Below, piece by piece: positions 1 through 5,072 of a DNA stretch of 5,072 nt; position 1 is the stretch's first letter, and each line of letters begins with the position of its first letter. The notes beneath the pieces are model-generated. The model was not told where the DNA came from. It saw only the letters and a list, made by a program, of their open reading frames with translations, and made no database searches. The translations under genes were made by a program, and so were the position numbers. The stretch comes from Chryseobacterium gleum (GTDB taxonomy: Bacteria; Bacteroidota; Bacteroidia; UBA10329), in the NCBI GenBank assembly GCA_945874195.1, contig CAMCFW010000201.1:1-5072 (forward strand). The letters run 5' to 3'.

Positions 1-1
1 C

Positions 2-1240
2 CCTCAGATCCTGCTGAAGCGATTGAGCCACGGTAGCTACGAGGACGGACTGGTGACCAACGTGTTGAAGGACACCATGCGCATCAAGTTCAACAACCCG
101 AGTCCAATCACGCCAACGGGTGTCTTTCCATCGCAGAACGATCTGCTGAATCCGGAATGCATCATCTTCCTTGGTAGCGAGTTCAGCGACCCCGATGGCG
201 ACCTTCATGGAGCCACGCAATGGCGCATTGCCACCGATGCCAACTTCAACTCGGTGGTGTATGACGAATGGTATCAGCACGAGAACTGGTATTTCGATGT
301 GGACCTGCAGGCTGGCAACAACATGGTGGACCAGGAAGTGAATGTGCTTCAAGCGAACACCACCTACTACTGGCAGGTGCGTTACCGCGACCGCAGTCTG
401 GCTTGGAGCCAATGGTCGGATGCGGTCATGTTCCAAACCACCAACTCATCGCTTACAGCCAATCTGTTGCTCAATGGTGGCGCAGAAAGCGGAACCTCGA
501 ACTGGATAGAGGACGTTGGCGCGTTTGAGTCGATCAACAGTGGCGAATGTGCTGGAAACAATGCTTACGTGGGCTCAAAACTGTTTGCCGTTGGTGGCGT
601 GTGCGAAGACAACGCCTATGGCGAAGGACATCAGGACGTGGATGTATCTGCCTATGCCACGCAGATCGATGCAGGTAGCGTTCTCGTCAATTTTGGGGGC
701 TATCTGAGCGATTACAACGGTGACGACCGACCCGAGTTCAAACTACAATGCTTCGATGCCTCCAGTGGCCTGTTAGCAACATCAGCAACCGTTGGACACC
801 AGACTTCAACATGGACATTGAAGAACGAAACGATGCAGGTTCCGGTCGGTACGCGCAGCGTGAGACTGATATTGATGGGAACGCGCAATGCGGGCACGGA
901 CAACGACAGTTACTTCGATGAGCTATTCGTGCGACTCAATCTGGGTTCGGAAGGTTGCGAACAGTACACGGCCGTTGGCATCAGCGAAAGCATCTACAAC
1001 CGTGGCGTGAAAGCGTTCCCTAACCCGGTGAGCGACCAGGCCACCATTGAGGTGTTGAGACCGAACAGGAACTCCAACTACACCCTGAACCTGTTCGATA
1101 GAGCAGGAAAGTCGGTAAGCAGCATGCAGTCCAGCTCAGGTAAATTCACGTTCGCAGTGGACGGCCTGGCAGCGGGAATGTACTTCTATCAGGTGAGTGA
1201 TGGCGACTGGTATTCGACCGGAAAGTTGGTCGTGAACTGA
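2..1240 (+). CDS. T9SS cargo protein, C-terminal part (FN3-like, jelly-roll and Por sorting domains); 5' truncated
   Basis: The frame is open to the left edge of the window with no signal peptide, so the N-terminus lies outside; the TTG at 23 is not a credible start. Residue numbers here count that TTG codon as 1. Residues about 30-140 look like a fibronectin-III/Ig-like beta domain, with a DPDGD acidic loop (56-60), a TTYYWQVRYRD strand and a WSQWS motif at 128-132. Residues about 144-305 begin NLLLNGGAESG and contain the acidic loops YNGDDRPE and GTDNDSYFDE. This resembles a carbohydrate-binding jelly-roll domain, possibly calcium-binding. Residues about 328-405 form a type A T9SS sorting domain: KAFPNPVS, then GMYFYQV, then a final TGKLVVN. 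Proteins with this tail cross the outer membrane through the type IX system and are released or anchored to the surface; the tail is cleaved. The enzymatic domain, if any, is upstream and cannot be identified. The sorting tail is certain, the middle domains are likely, and substrate and function are unknown. Confidence 0.9.
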   Translation, partial: PQILLKRLSHGSYEDGLVTNVLKDTMRIKFNNPSPITPTGVFPSQNDLLNPECIIFLGSEFSDPDGDLHGATQWRIATDANFNSVVYDEWYQHENWYFDVDLQAGNNMVDQEVNVLQANTTYYWQVRYRDRSLAWSQWSDAVMFQTTNSSLTANLLLNGGAESGTSNWIEDVGAFESINSGECAGNNAYVGSKLFAVGGVCEDNAYGEGHQDVDVSAYATQIDAGSVLVNFGGYLSDYNGDDRPEFKLQCFDASSGLLATSATVGHQTSTWTLKNETMQVPVGTRSVRLILMGTRNAGTDNDSYFDELFVRLNLGSEGCEQYTAVGISESIYNRGVKAFPNPVSDQATIEVLRPNRNSNYTLNLFDRAGKSVSSMQSSSGKFTFAVDGLAAGMYFYQVSDGDWYSTGKLVVN

Positions 1241-1262
1241 TCAAATCAAGCACGGATTTTGA
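1241..1262 (+). terminator. weak hairpin after the T9SS cargo gene, possible terminator
   Basis: Immediately after the TGA stop, TCAAATC (1241-1247) can pair with GATTTTGA (1255-1262), with one bulged T and a 7-base loop. The stem is AT-rich and no T-run follows (the next bases are GCGGAGAA), so it is a poor match to an intrinsic terminator. It is listed because it is the only fold seen in the gap between the two genes. Confidence 0.2.
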
Positions 1263-1309
1263 GCGGAGAAGGTTAGTTAATAGGTTCCTGCCATTCTCAA
1301 CTTTCATAG

Positions 1310-1338
1310 TTGCATTGGTTAACAACAACATAATTTAG
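1310..1338 (+). promoter_or_regulatory. possible Bacteroidota-type sigma-ABfr promoter for the lipoprotein gene
   Basis: TTG at 1310-1312 is followed after 18 bases by TAATTTAG at 1331-1338. The known Bacteroidota housekeeping consensus is TTTG, about 19 bases, then TAnnTTTG, so the -7 box has one mismatch and the spacing fits. Transcription would then begin around 1343-1346. That leaves a leader of about 35 bases before the ATG at 1379, but almost none before the GTG at 1349. With short, AT-rich elements a chance match is quite possible. Confidence 0.3.
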
Positions 1339-1378
1339 GTAGTTTCGAGTGGTATTCAATCTGGCAAATCAGCTTCCG

Positions 1379-1978
1379 ATGCGGACTATTGGCTTCTATC
1401 TTTTATTGACCGTCCTATCATTGGTTGGCTGTTGCCCCGAAGATGAGGAGGCCACTCCATGTGAGAATCAGGTGCTGTATTTGATTGATAACATCAAGAT
1501 TCGGAGTAATTCCGTTTCTCCAGTGACTGTACAATATGGATTGGACGGTGATACCATCAATGATGTGGATTTTATCTTCACAAGAACGCTTGCGTACGTA
1601 AATCCAGATAATGTCATGTATTTTAATTGGAAAGTTAAGATCAGATCTTCACTACCCAACGTTTCACTTTATGTTGGGCAAGTTTTAGACACATTGACTC
1701 ACGATGGCAATTACCTGTCAGGATTTGACATTATCAATGAAACACTTCCCTTTGAAGATGAGTGCTTGATTTTTGAAAATCACTATTACAGCAATACACC
1801 AGACTTTTATACACGATTGATCGCGTTCAAGATCAACAAGGAGGAAGGAGTAGTTTTAGGTTGGATACATTTGGATGAATTCATCATTGATCACGGTGGC
1901 AGCGGTTATTTTTACATACGGGATCATGCCATGAATAATTGCTTGAATCAATCTATTCTTGTTGGTCAAACAGAATAG
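1379..1978 (+). CDS. lipoprotein of unknown function, probably exported to the outer membrane
   Basis: The 199-residue product begins MRTIGFYLLLTVLSLVGC, a compact lipoprotein signal peptide: one basic residue, a hydrophobic core and an LVGC lipobox with lipidation at Cys18. I chose the ATG at 1379 over the in-frame GTG at 1349 because it places the basic residue directly before the hydrophobic core, and because a possible promoter ends only about 10 bases before the GTG. The mature end reads CCPEDEE. An acidic cluster just after the cysteine resembles the lipoprotein export signals that send Bacteroidota lipoproteins to the cell surface. The body looks rich in beta-strands and has a few further cysteines (Cys28, one in a DECLIF segment, one in NNCLNQ) that could form disulfides. 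I do not recognise a family. Two sampled 60-base rows (1561-1680) are about 36% GC, against 52-58% for rows in the downstream genes, which may mean a different origin or weak selection. The stop is 17 bases before the ferredoxin start, so co-transcription is possible. Confidence 0.75.
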   Translation: MRTIGFYLLLTVLSLVGCCPEDEEATPCENQVLYLIDNIKIRSNSVSPVTVQYGLDGDTINDVDFIFTRTLAYVNPDNVMYFNWKVKIRSSLPNVSLYVGQVLDTLTHDGNYLSGFDIINETLPFEDECLIFENHYYSNTPDFYTRLIAFKINKEEGVVLGWIHLDEFIIDHGGSGYFYIRDHAMNNCLNQSILVGQTE

Positions 1979-1995
1979 ACGAAGTATCATTGGTC

Positions 1996-2208
1996 ATGAA
2001 AATAAAATACACCAACGGTGACATCACGGTGCTGTGGCAACCCGATGTCTGCATCCATTGCGGTGTTTGTGCCAAAGGACTTCCATCGGTATTCAAGCCG
2101 CGCGAACGGCCTTGGATACAGATGGAGAACGCTTCATCGGAAGCCGTTTCCGCTCAGGTGAAGCAATGTCCATCGGGAGCCATCTCCATTATAGCCCCAT
2201 CAACTTGA
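1996..2208 (+). CDS. divergent mono-cluster [4Fe-4S] ferredoxin (YjdI/Fer4_19-like)
   Basis: This 70-residue cytoplasmic protein matches the Fer4_19 / YjdI pattern across its length. It has an N-terminal strand with YTNGDITVLWQPDVC, then a cysteine cluster CIHCGVC (Cys19, Cys22, Cys25), the family signature GLPSVF (28-33), a PWI motif (39-41) and a terminal CPSGAIS with Cys58. The four cysteines could bind one [4Fe-4S] cluster. The family is thought to be a small electron carrier, and its partners are mostly unknown. The start is the ATG at 1996. The frame stays open further upstream, but that extra stretch lies inside the lipoprotein gene and has no family match. There is no Shine-Dalgarno sequence. 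The TGA stop (2206-2208) overlaps the TTG start (2205-2207) of the flavoprotein gene, so the flavoenzyme is its most likely redox partner. The family call is firm and the partner is inferred. Confidence 0.88.
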   Translation: MKIKYTNGDITVLWQPDVCIHCGVCAKGLPSVFKPRERPWIQMENASSEAVSAQVKQCPSGAISIIAPST

Positions 2209-3464
2209 AGATCGGGATCATCGGGTCTGGTGGAGCGGGCATGTGCACCGCGTGGCTGTTGGATCAGGGCCACGAACTCACCATCATCGAAAAGAAGGAC
2301 TATCTGGGCGGCAACACCCATACCGTTGAGGTGGAAATGAACGGAGTAATGCACTACGTGGACGATGGCGCCAACTGGTTCTCGCCCATCATCTATCCGC
2401 ACTTCAACCGCCTGTTGGAACTGGTCGATATCCCCTTCGATTGGGTGCCGCTTTCCATGACCTATTACAACACATTGACAGGAAAGGTGAACGCCATGCC
2501 ACCTGTCACTTTAAGGCGCATCATTCAGATGTTCATCAAGCCACACGTTCTGCCCGAACTGCTGTTGATGAACAAGGTGGTGAACGCTTCGCGGCAAATT
2601 GTTGACAACCACGAAACAGACCTTACGCTGCGCGAATTCATGGATGGTTTGCAACTGAGCGATAAGCAACGCAACGGATTTCTGAAGCCCGTTCTTTCTG
2701 GCGTTTGGGGAAGCCCACACGATCAGACGGAGGATTTTTCCATCTATCCGCTCATGAAATACATGGTCTATCACAAACCCAGCGGATTGAAGTATTTTGA
2801 CTGGAAAGTGATGCGCGGGGGCGTGAAGCACTACATCAAACTGATGGCCGATACGCTGAAGCACACCGAGATCATCATCCAAGATGGCGTAGAATTCGTG
2901 CAGCCGGATGCTGCCACCGGAAAGGTGAAGGTGAAAACGGTTTCTGGAAGAGAATTTGAATTCGACAAGCTCATCATTACCGCGGGAGCAAAGGATGCCA
3001 GCACCATGCTGAAAGACACGCAGTACATGGATGAAGTAAAGCAGGTGCTTTCACGATTCCAGTATTACAAGGCCACGGTCTGCACCCACAGCGATAGGGC
3101 CTTCATGCCACCCGATCGTAAGGATTGGAGCGTGGTGAATGTGTTGAACAAGGGCAAACATGCCGATGCCACCATCTGGGATGGGTGGAACACTGATCAG
3201 AATGTGTTCGATAGCTACATCAACGAAGGGGACGACCCAAAGCAGGTGCATCACATCTCAGAATGGTGGCTGCCCTGCGAAACACCCGAATTTTTCCGAG
3301 CACAGAAGGCTTTGGAGCAGGTTCAGGGTAGGCACAACATCTTTTTCGGAGGCGATTACACCCGCGACATCGGTTCGCACGAGGATGCCATCGATTCGGC
3401 CATTGAGAACTGTAGGCGCATTTGGCCGGAGAGCGAGAGGTTGAAGGAATTGGTGGGGTGGTGA
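2205..3464 (+). CDS. FAD-dependent oxidoreductase, amine-oxidase / COG2907-like
   Basis: The 419-residue product begins with a Rossmann FAD-binding fold: MKIGIIGSGGAG (G7, G9, G12), then Glu29 at the end of the second strand for the adenosine ribose, then YLGGNTH (33-39), the extended flavin motif. MRGGVKHY (203-210) matches the RGG motif of this group. The C-terminus carries the second FAD motif, FFGGDY (380-385), followed by HEDAIDSA (392-399). Length and motif order fit the COG2907 predicted NAD/FAD-binding proteins, relatives of phytoene desaturases and amine oxidases. Other members sit near fatty-acid-modifying genes, but the substrate here is unknown. The region around WDGWNTD (325-331) and the end of the domain look divergent from typical members as I remember them. 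I chose the TTG start at 2205 because it places the first strand at residue 2, as in relatives. An ATG at 2166 would add 13 residues with no match and lie deep within the ferredoxin gene. The TTGA overlap suggests coupled translation. No signal peptide or membrane segment is seen. Confidence 0.85.
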   Translation: MKIGIIGSGGAGMCTAWLLDQGHELTIIEKKDYLGGNTHTVEVEMNGVMHYVDDGANWFSPIIYPHFNRLLELVDIPFDWVPLSMTYYNTLTGKVNAMPPVTLRRIIQMFIKPHVLPELLLMNKVVNASRQIVDNHETDLTLREFMDGLQLSDKQRNGFLKPVLSGVWGSPHDQTEDFSIYPLMKYMVYHKPSGLKYFDWKVMRGGVKHYIKLMADTLKHTEIIIQDGVEFVQPDAATGKVKVKTVSGREFEFDKLIITAGAKDASTMLKDTQYMDEVKQVLSRFQYYKATVCTHSDRAFMPPDRKDWSVVNVLNKGKHADATIWDGWNTDQNVFDSYINEGDDPKQVHHISEWWLPCETPEFFRAQKALEQVQGRHNIFFGGDYTRDIGSHEDAIDSAIENCRRIWPESERLKELVGW

Positions 3465-3490
3465 AGTTGATAAAGTTGACTTAGTTTGCA
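3464..3490 (+). repeat. imperfect 9-base tandem repeat between flavoprotein and helical-protein genes
   Basis: AAGTTGATA (3464-3472), AAGTTGACT (3473-3481) and a degenerate third unit TAGTTTGCA (3482-3490) lie in register with a 9-base period. The first two share seven of nine bases. The repeat fills most of the gap between the two genes. It could be a binding site or plain slippage; nothing else in the sequence decides this. Confidence 0.35.
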
Positions 3491-3494
3491 GCCA

Positions 3495-4247
3495 ATGAGC
3501 GCGGCAACCGATAAGCAGATCCTATATGGCGTGATCATCGGGTTCCGAAACCTGATCAACGACCGCTATCAGTATGCGAACATCAAGGCCAAGTATGATA
3601 TTCCCGATTCGTTCGATGAGGCACGGGTGACCACCTACCGCAACTACTTTCTAGAACAGATCTATCCGCATCCTGAAAGGCGCGAAGAACTGAATGAGGC
3701 ATTCCGAAGCTTAGACAACTACATTACCCACCCCGACAGGCTGTTGCGCATCCTGTTCGACTCCACGGCCATTCTGCTGCGCCACGGGGCAAGCATTCCG
3801 CGATTGCTGGGTGCAGGCATGAAAACATTCCGTTCGTTCCGTGTGGCAACCGAATTCGAATCGAAACTGATCCGCAAGGCCAAGAACAGTGGCAAGCTTC
3901 CGCCCTATTCTACTGACGATATCAACGGATTCATCCGATCGCTGCGCAGGTCAGAGATCGACCAGTTCATCGACAACACCCGTTCGCTGCTCGAACTGCT
4001 CTACGACCGTAGGCTGATGCGCGAGATCATTCAGATACTTCAAGAACTCATAGCCCGCATGAAGAAGTCGCCCAAGACCTATTCCGAAACTGAGATCGGT
4101 GGCTTGGAGATCGGCCTCGGCATGCTCATGGAGGGCAACGCGCTCTTCGACCAACTGAGCAAGGACGACCAACTGCGCATCTTCAACATCATCATCCGCA
4201 TTGAGGTGGATGTGTTGGAGGAGTTGTTTCAAGGAACAGCAGATTGA
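3495..4247 (+). CDS. helical soluble protein of unknown function, 250 aa
   Basis: I do not recognise this family. The ATG at 3495 (MSAATDKQ) is preferred over an in-frame TTG nine bases upstream. There is no signal peptide and no hydrophobic stretch long enough to be a convincing membrane helix, so it is probably cytoplasmic. The composition suggests a nearly all-alpha fold with many Arg, Glu and Leu residues. Segments 8-27, 41-57, 61-76, 80-97, 141-192 and 198-246 look like amphipathic helices. The best landmarks are IYPHPERREELNEAF (56-70), a Gly-rich turn GGLEIGLGMLMEG (202-214), and the C-terminal helix RIEVDVLEELF (235-245). It contains no cysteine, so it is not an iron-sulfur protein, and no nucleotide-binding loop is visible. 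GC content is high (58% in the row at 4081-4140), like that of the flavoprotein gene. It lies 30 bases after the flavoprotein and 30 bases before the small membrane protein, on the same strand, so it is probably in the same transcript. A role with the redox pair is inference from position alone. Confidence 0.82.
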   Translation: MSAATDKQILYGVIIGFRNLINDRYQYANIKAKYDIPDSFDEARVTTYRNYFLEQIYPHPERREELNEAFRSLDNYITHPDRLLRILFDSTAILLRHGASIPRLLGAGMKTFRSFRVATEFESKLIRKAKNSGKLPPYSTDDINGFIRSLRRSEIDQFIDNTRSLLELLYDRRLMREIIQILQELIARMKKSPKTYSETEIGGLEIGLGMLMEGNALFDQLSKDDQLRIFNIIIRIEVDVLEELFQGTAD

Positions 4248-4277
4248 ACAACATGAGCTTGGCTCTGTTACTGACCG

Positions 4278-4541
4278 ATGCAGTGGATCAACGAGAACAT
4301 CTGGCTCATTCTCTTCTTCGCTTGGGGCATGCCGTTGGGCGTTTTCCGAAGCAGATTCCGTAAGATGGTTTACGAAACTGACGATTGGACCATCAACGTC
4401 AAACCCTATTTTGTGAAGGAGACCAAAGCACTCTTAGGCTTTCTCGCGGTCGACCACCCAGATTTTAAGAAGACGCGTAACAATTACCGTTTCTATTTGA
4501 TCATTTATTCAGTTCTTTTCGCTGTCTATCAGCTTCAATAA
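4278..4541 (+). CDS. small two-helix membrane protein of unknown function, 87 aa
   Basis: The start is well fixed: an in-frame TGA lies two codons before the ATG at 4278. Two hydrophobic segments are visible, at residues about 8-23 (IWLILFFAWGMPLGVF) and about 72-86 (FYLIIYSVLFAVYQL), at the two ends of the protein. The 48 residues between them are hydrophilic and carry basic clusters next to each membrane segment: RSRFRK (24-29) and KKTRNNYR (64-71). By the positive-inside rule the loop would face the cytoplasm and both termini the periplasm. I do not recognise a family. The well-formed loop WTINVKPYFVKETKALLGF (37-55) suggests a defined binding surface, perhaps for a cytoplasmic partner such as the protein encoded just upstream. 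It is the last plus-strand gene of the cluster, facing the convergent barrel gene. It is likely real because of the membrane topology and the orderly spacing, though short. Confidence 0.7.
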   Translation: MQWINENIWLILFFAWGMPLGVFRSRFRKMVYETDDWTINVKPYFVKETKALLGFLAVDHPDFKKTRNNYRFYLIIYSVLFAVYQLQ

Positions 4542-4556
4542 CCACTTGTCTTTCTC

Positions 4557-4574
4557 TCTTTGATCACTCAAAGA
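4557..4574. terminator. short symmetrical hairpin between convergent genes, possible weak bidirectional terminator
   Basis: TCTTTGA (4557-4563) and TCAAAGA (4568-4574) form a perfect 7-base stem with a 4-base TCAC loop. It lies between the stop of the small membrane protein (4541) and the end of the convergent minus-strand gene, whose stop codon (4568-4570) is in the right arm. The stem is AT-rich and neither side has a proper T-run, although the left side is pyrimidine-rich. Position fits a terminator for both genes; strength is doubtful. Confidence 0.3.
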
Positions 4575-5071
4575 TTATACAGCACTCGAAGGAAGAAATT
4601 ACTCGTGCTATCGTTCCTATCGCTGGCCTTCAGCCATCGGACGGTGTGATCGATCTCGATGTGCCATTGGTCGGTGATGCGGATGTCATACCCCAGGCCG
4701 AAGCCTGCGGTGAATCCGACTTCGTTCTTCGTATCTGTCCGTGTGTTGGTCTCCGTTGCAAAACGCGCCTTGTAGGAAGTAAATGCAGCTCCAAGATCGG
4801 CTACGAAATAGACATTCTTCCGCTTGCCGGGATACACCTTCAGTCCGACCGTTAGAGGCACCACCTGCATGCGGGCCAGTCCCGTTCCTATTGTATCGCC
4901 TTTACCTGTGGCTGTCACATAATCCAACGTAGCTCTTATTGACAGATGGCGAATCTTCTGAAAATTGTACTGATACATGATGGACGCACCGAATCCGGCC
5001 TTGAAATCAAAACCATCGGGCTTTGAGTAGACATTAGACCGCACAGGAATAAAATAGATGGGCCCAAGGGC
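4568..5071 (-). CDS. outer-membrane beta-barrel protein, C-terminal part; 5' truncated by the window edge
   Basis: The minus-strand frame is open to the right edge (it reads ALGPIYFIPVRSNVYSK going in), so the GTG at 5044 is not the true start and the signal peptide lies outside. About 168 residues are visible. They show alternating polar and hydrophobic beta-strands typical of small barrel proteins of the OMP beta-barrel (porin-like) superfamily: FKAGFGASIMYQYNF, LSIRATLDYVTATG, VVPLTVGLKVYPG, NVYFVADLGAAF, VGFTAGFGLGYDIRIT, QWHIEIDHTVRWL. The protein ends in FFLRVLYNL, a strand with aromatic and hydrophobic residues at the C-terminus like those recognised by the BAM insertion machinery. Glycine and aromatic residues flank the strands as expected. 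Such proteins sit in the outer membrane; the specific function cannot be told. It runs opposite to the other genes and is a separate transcription unit. Confidence 0.82.
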   Translation of the reverse strand, partial: ALGPIYFIPVRSNVYSKPDGFDFKAGFGASIMYQYNFQKIRHLSIRATLDYVTATGKGDTIGTGLARMQVVPLTVGLKVYPGKRKNVYFVADLGAAFTSYKARFATETNTRTDTKNEVGFTAGFGLGYDIRITDQWHIEIDHTVRWLKASDRNDSTSNFFLRVLYNL

Positions 5072-5072
5072 A

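Noticed and set aside
23..25. TTG as the start of the T9SS cargo gene
   Set aside because: The frame is open to the window edge, no signal peptide follows, and a T9SS cargo protein needs one, so the gene is truncated rather than starting here.
2034..2204. N-terminal extension of the flavoprotein back to 2034, or to the ATG at 2166
   Set aside because: The extra residues lie out of frame over the conserved ferredoxin motifs and have no match to flavoproteins. The Rossmann strand begins exactly at the TTG at 2205.
2180..2215. Ferredoxin-flavoprotein fusion through a frameshift at the junction
   Set aside because: The ferredoxin ends shortly after its CPSGAIS motif, the normal end for the family, and the flavoprotein starts at its normal N-terminus. 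Both look complete, and no slippery heptamer was seen.
2511..2882. Minus-strand open frame of 123 codons opposite the flavoprotein gene
   Set aside because: It is antisense to a clearly conserved coding region, has an odd His/Val-rich composition and shows no domain.
3951..4232. Minus-strand open frame of 93 codons opposite the helical-protein gene
   Set aside because: Antisense shadow of GC-rich codons, with no motif or signal of its own.
4201..4416. Plus-strand open frame bridging the helical protein and the small membrane protein
   Set aside because: It overlaps both genes in another frame and has a low-complexity Ser/Arg/Gly composition. The membrane protein in the competing frame has a clear topology.
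5042..5044. GTG as the start of the minus-strand barrel protein
   Set aside because: The frame stays open to the window edge, and no signal peptide follows the GTG.
1..5072. tRNA, rRNA, riboswitch, CRISPR array, insertion sequence or attachment site
   Set aside because: No cloverleaf, spaced direct repeats, transposase or terminal inverted repeats were seen. The gaps between genes are at most about 140 bases and hold only the weak elements listed.

Overview
The window most likely comes from the chromosome of a Bacteroidota bacterium, probably of the Flavobacteriia/Cryomorphaceae kind. Four things point there: a C-terminal type IX secretion (T9SS, Por) sorting domain on the first protein, a lipoprotein with an acidic stretch right after its lipidated cysteine, an outer-membrane beta-barrel protein at the right end, and no clear Shine-Dalgarno sequence in front of any start. 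Genes are tightly packed. No RNA gene, mobile element or CRISPR array was seen.

Layout. (1) Positions 2-1240, plus strand: the C-terminal part of a large secreted T9SS cargo protein (fibronectin-III-like domain, jelly-roll binding-like domain, Por sorting tail). Its N-terminus lies outside the window. (2) Positions 1241-1348: the longest non-coding gap, with a weak hairpin and a possible Bacteroidota-type promoter. (3) Positions 1379-1978: a lipoprotein of unknown function whose DNA is clearly more AT-rich than its surroundings. (4) Positions 1996-4541: four closely packed plus-strand genes. They are a 70-aa mono-cluster ferredoxin of the YjdI/Fer4_19 type, an FAD-dependent amine-oxidase-like oxidoreductase (COG2907-like) that overlaps the ferredoxin stop codon, a 250-aa helical protein I do not recognise, and an 87-aa two-helix membrane protein I do not recognise. 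(5) Positions 4568-5071, minus strand: the C-terminal part of an outer-membrane beta-barrel protein, convergent with the cassette and truncated by the window edge.

How the genes may work together. The strongest link is between the ferredoxin and the flavoprotein. Their reading frames overlap at TTGA, which implies coupled translation and suggests an electron-transfer pair. COG2907 flavoproteins are commonly found near fatty-acid-modifying enzymes (cyclopropane synthase-like methyltransferases, DUF1365), but none of those partners is visible here. The helical protein and the membrane protein follow with gaps of 30 bases each, so they could be accessory or membrane-anchoring parts of the same redox module. 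That last step is inference from gene order only.
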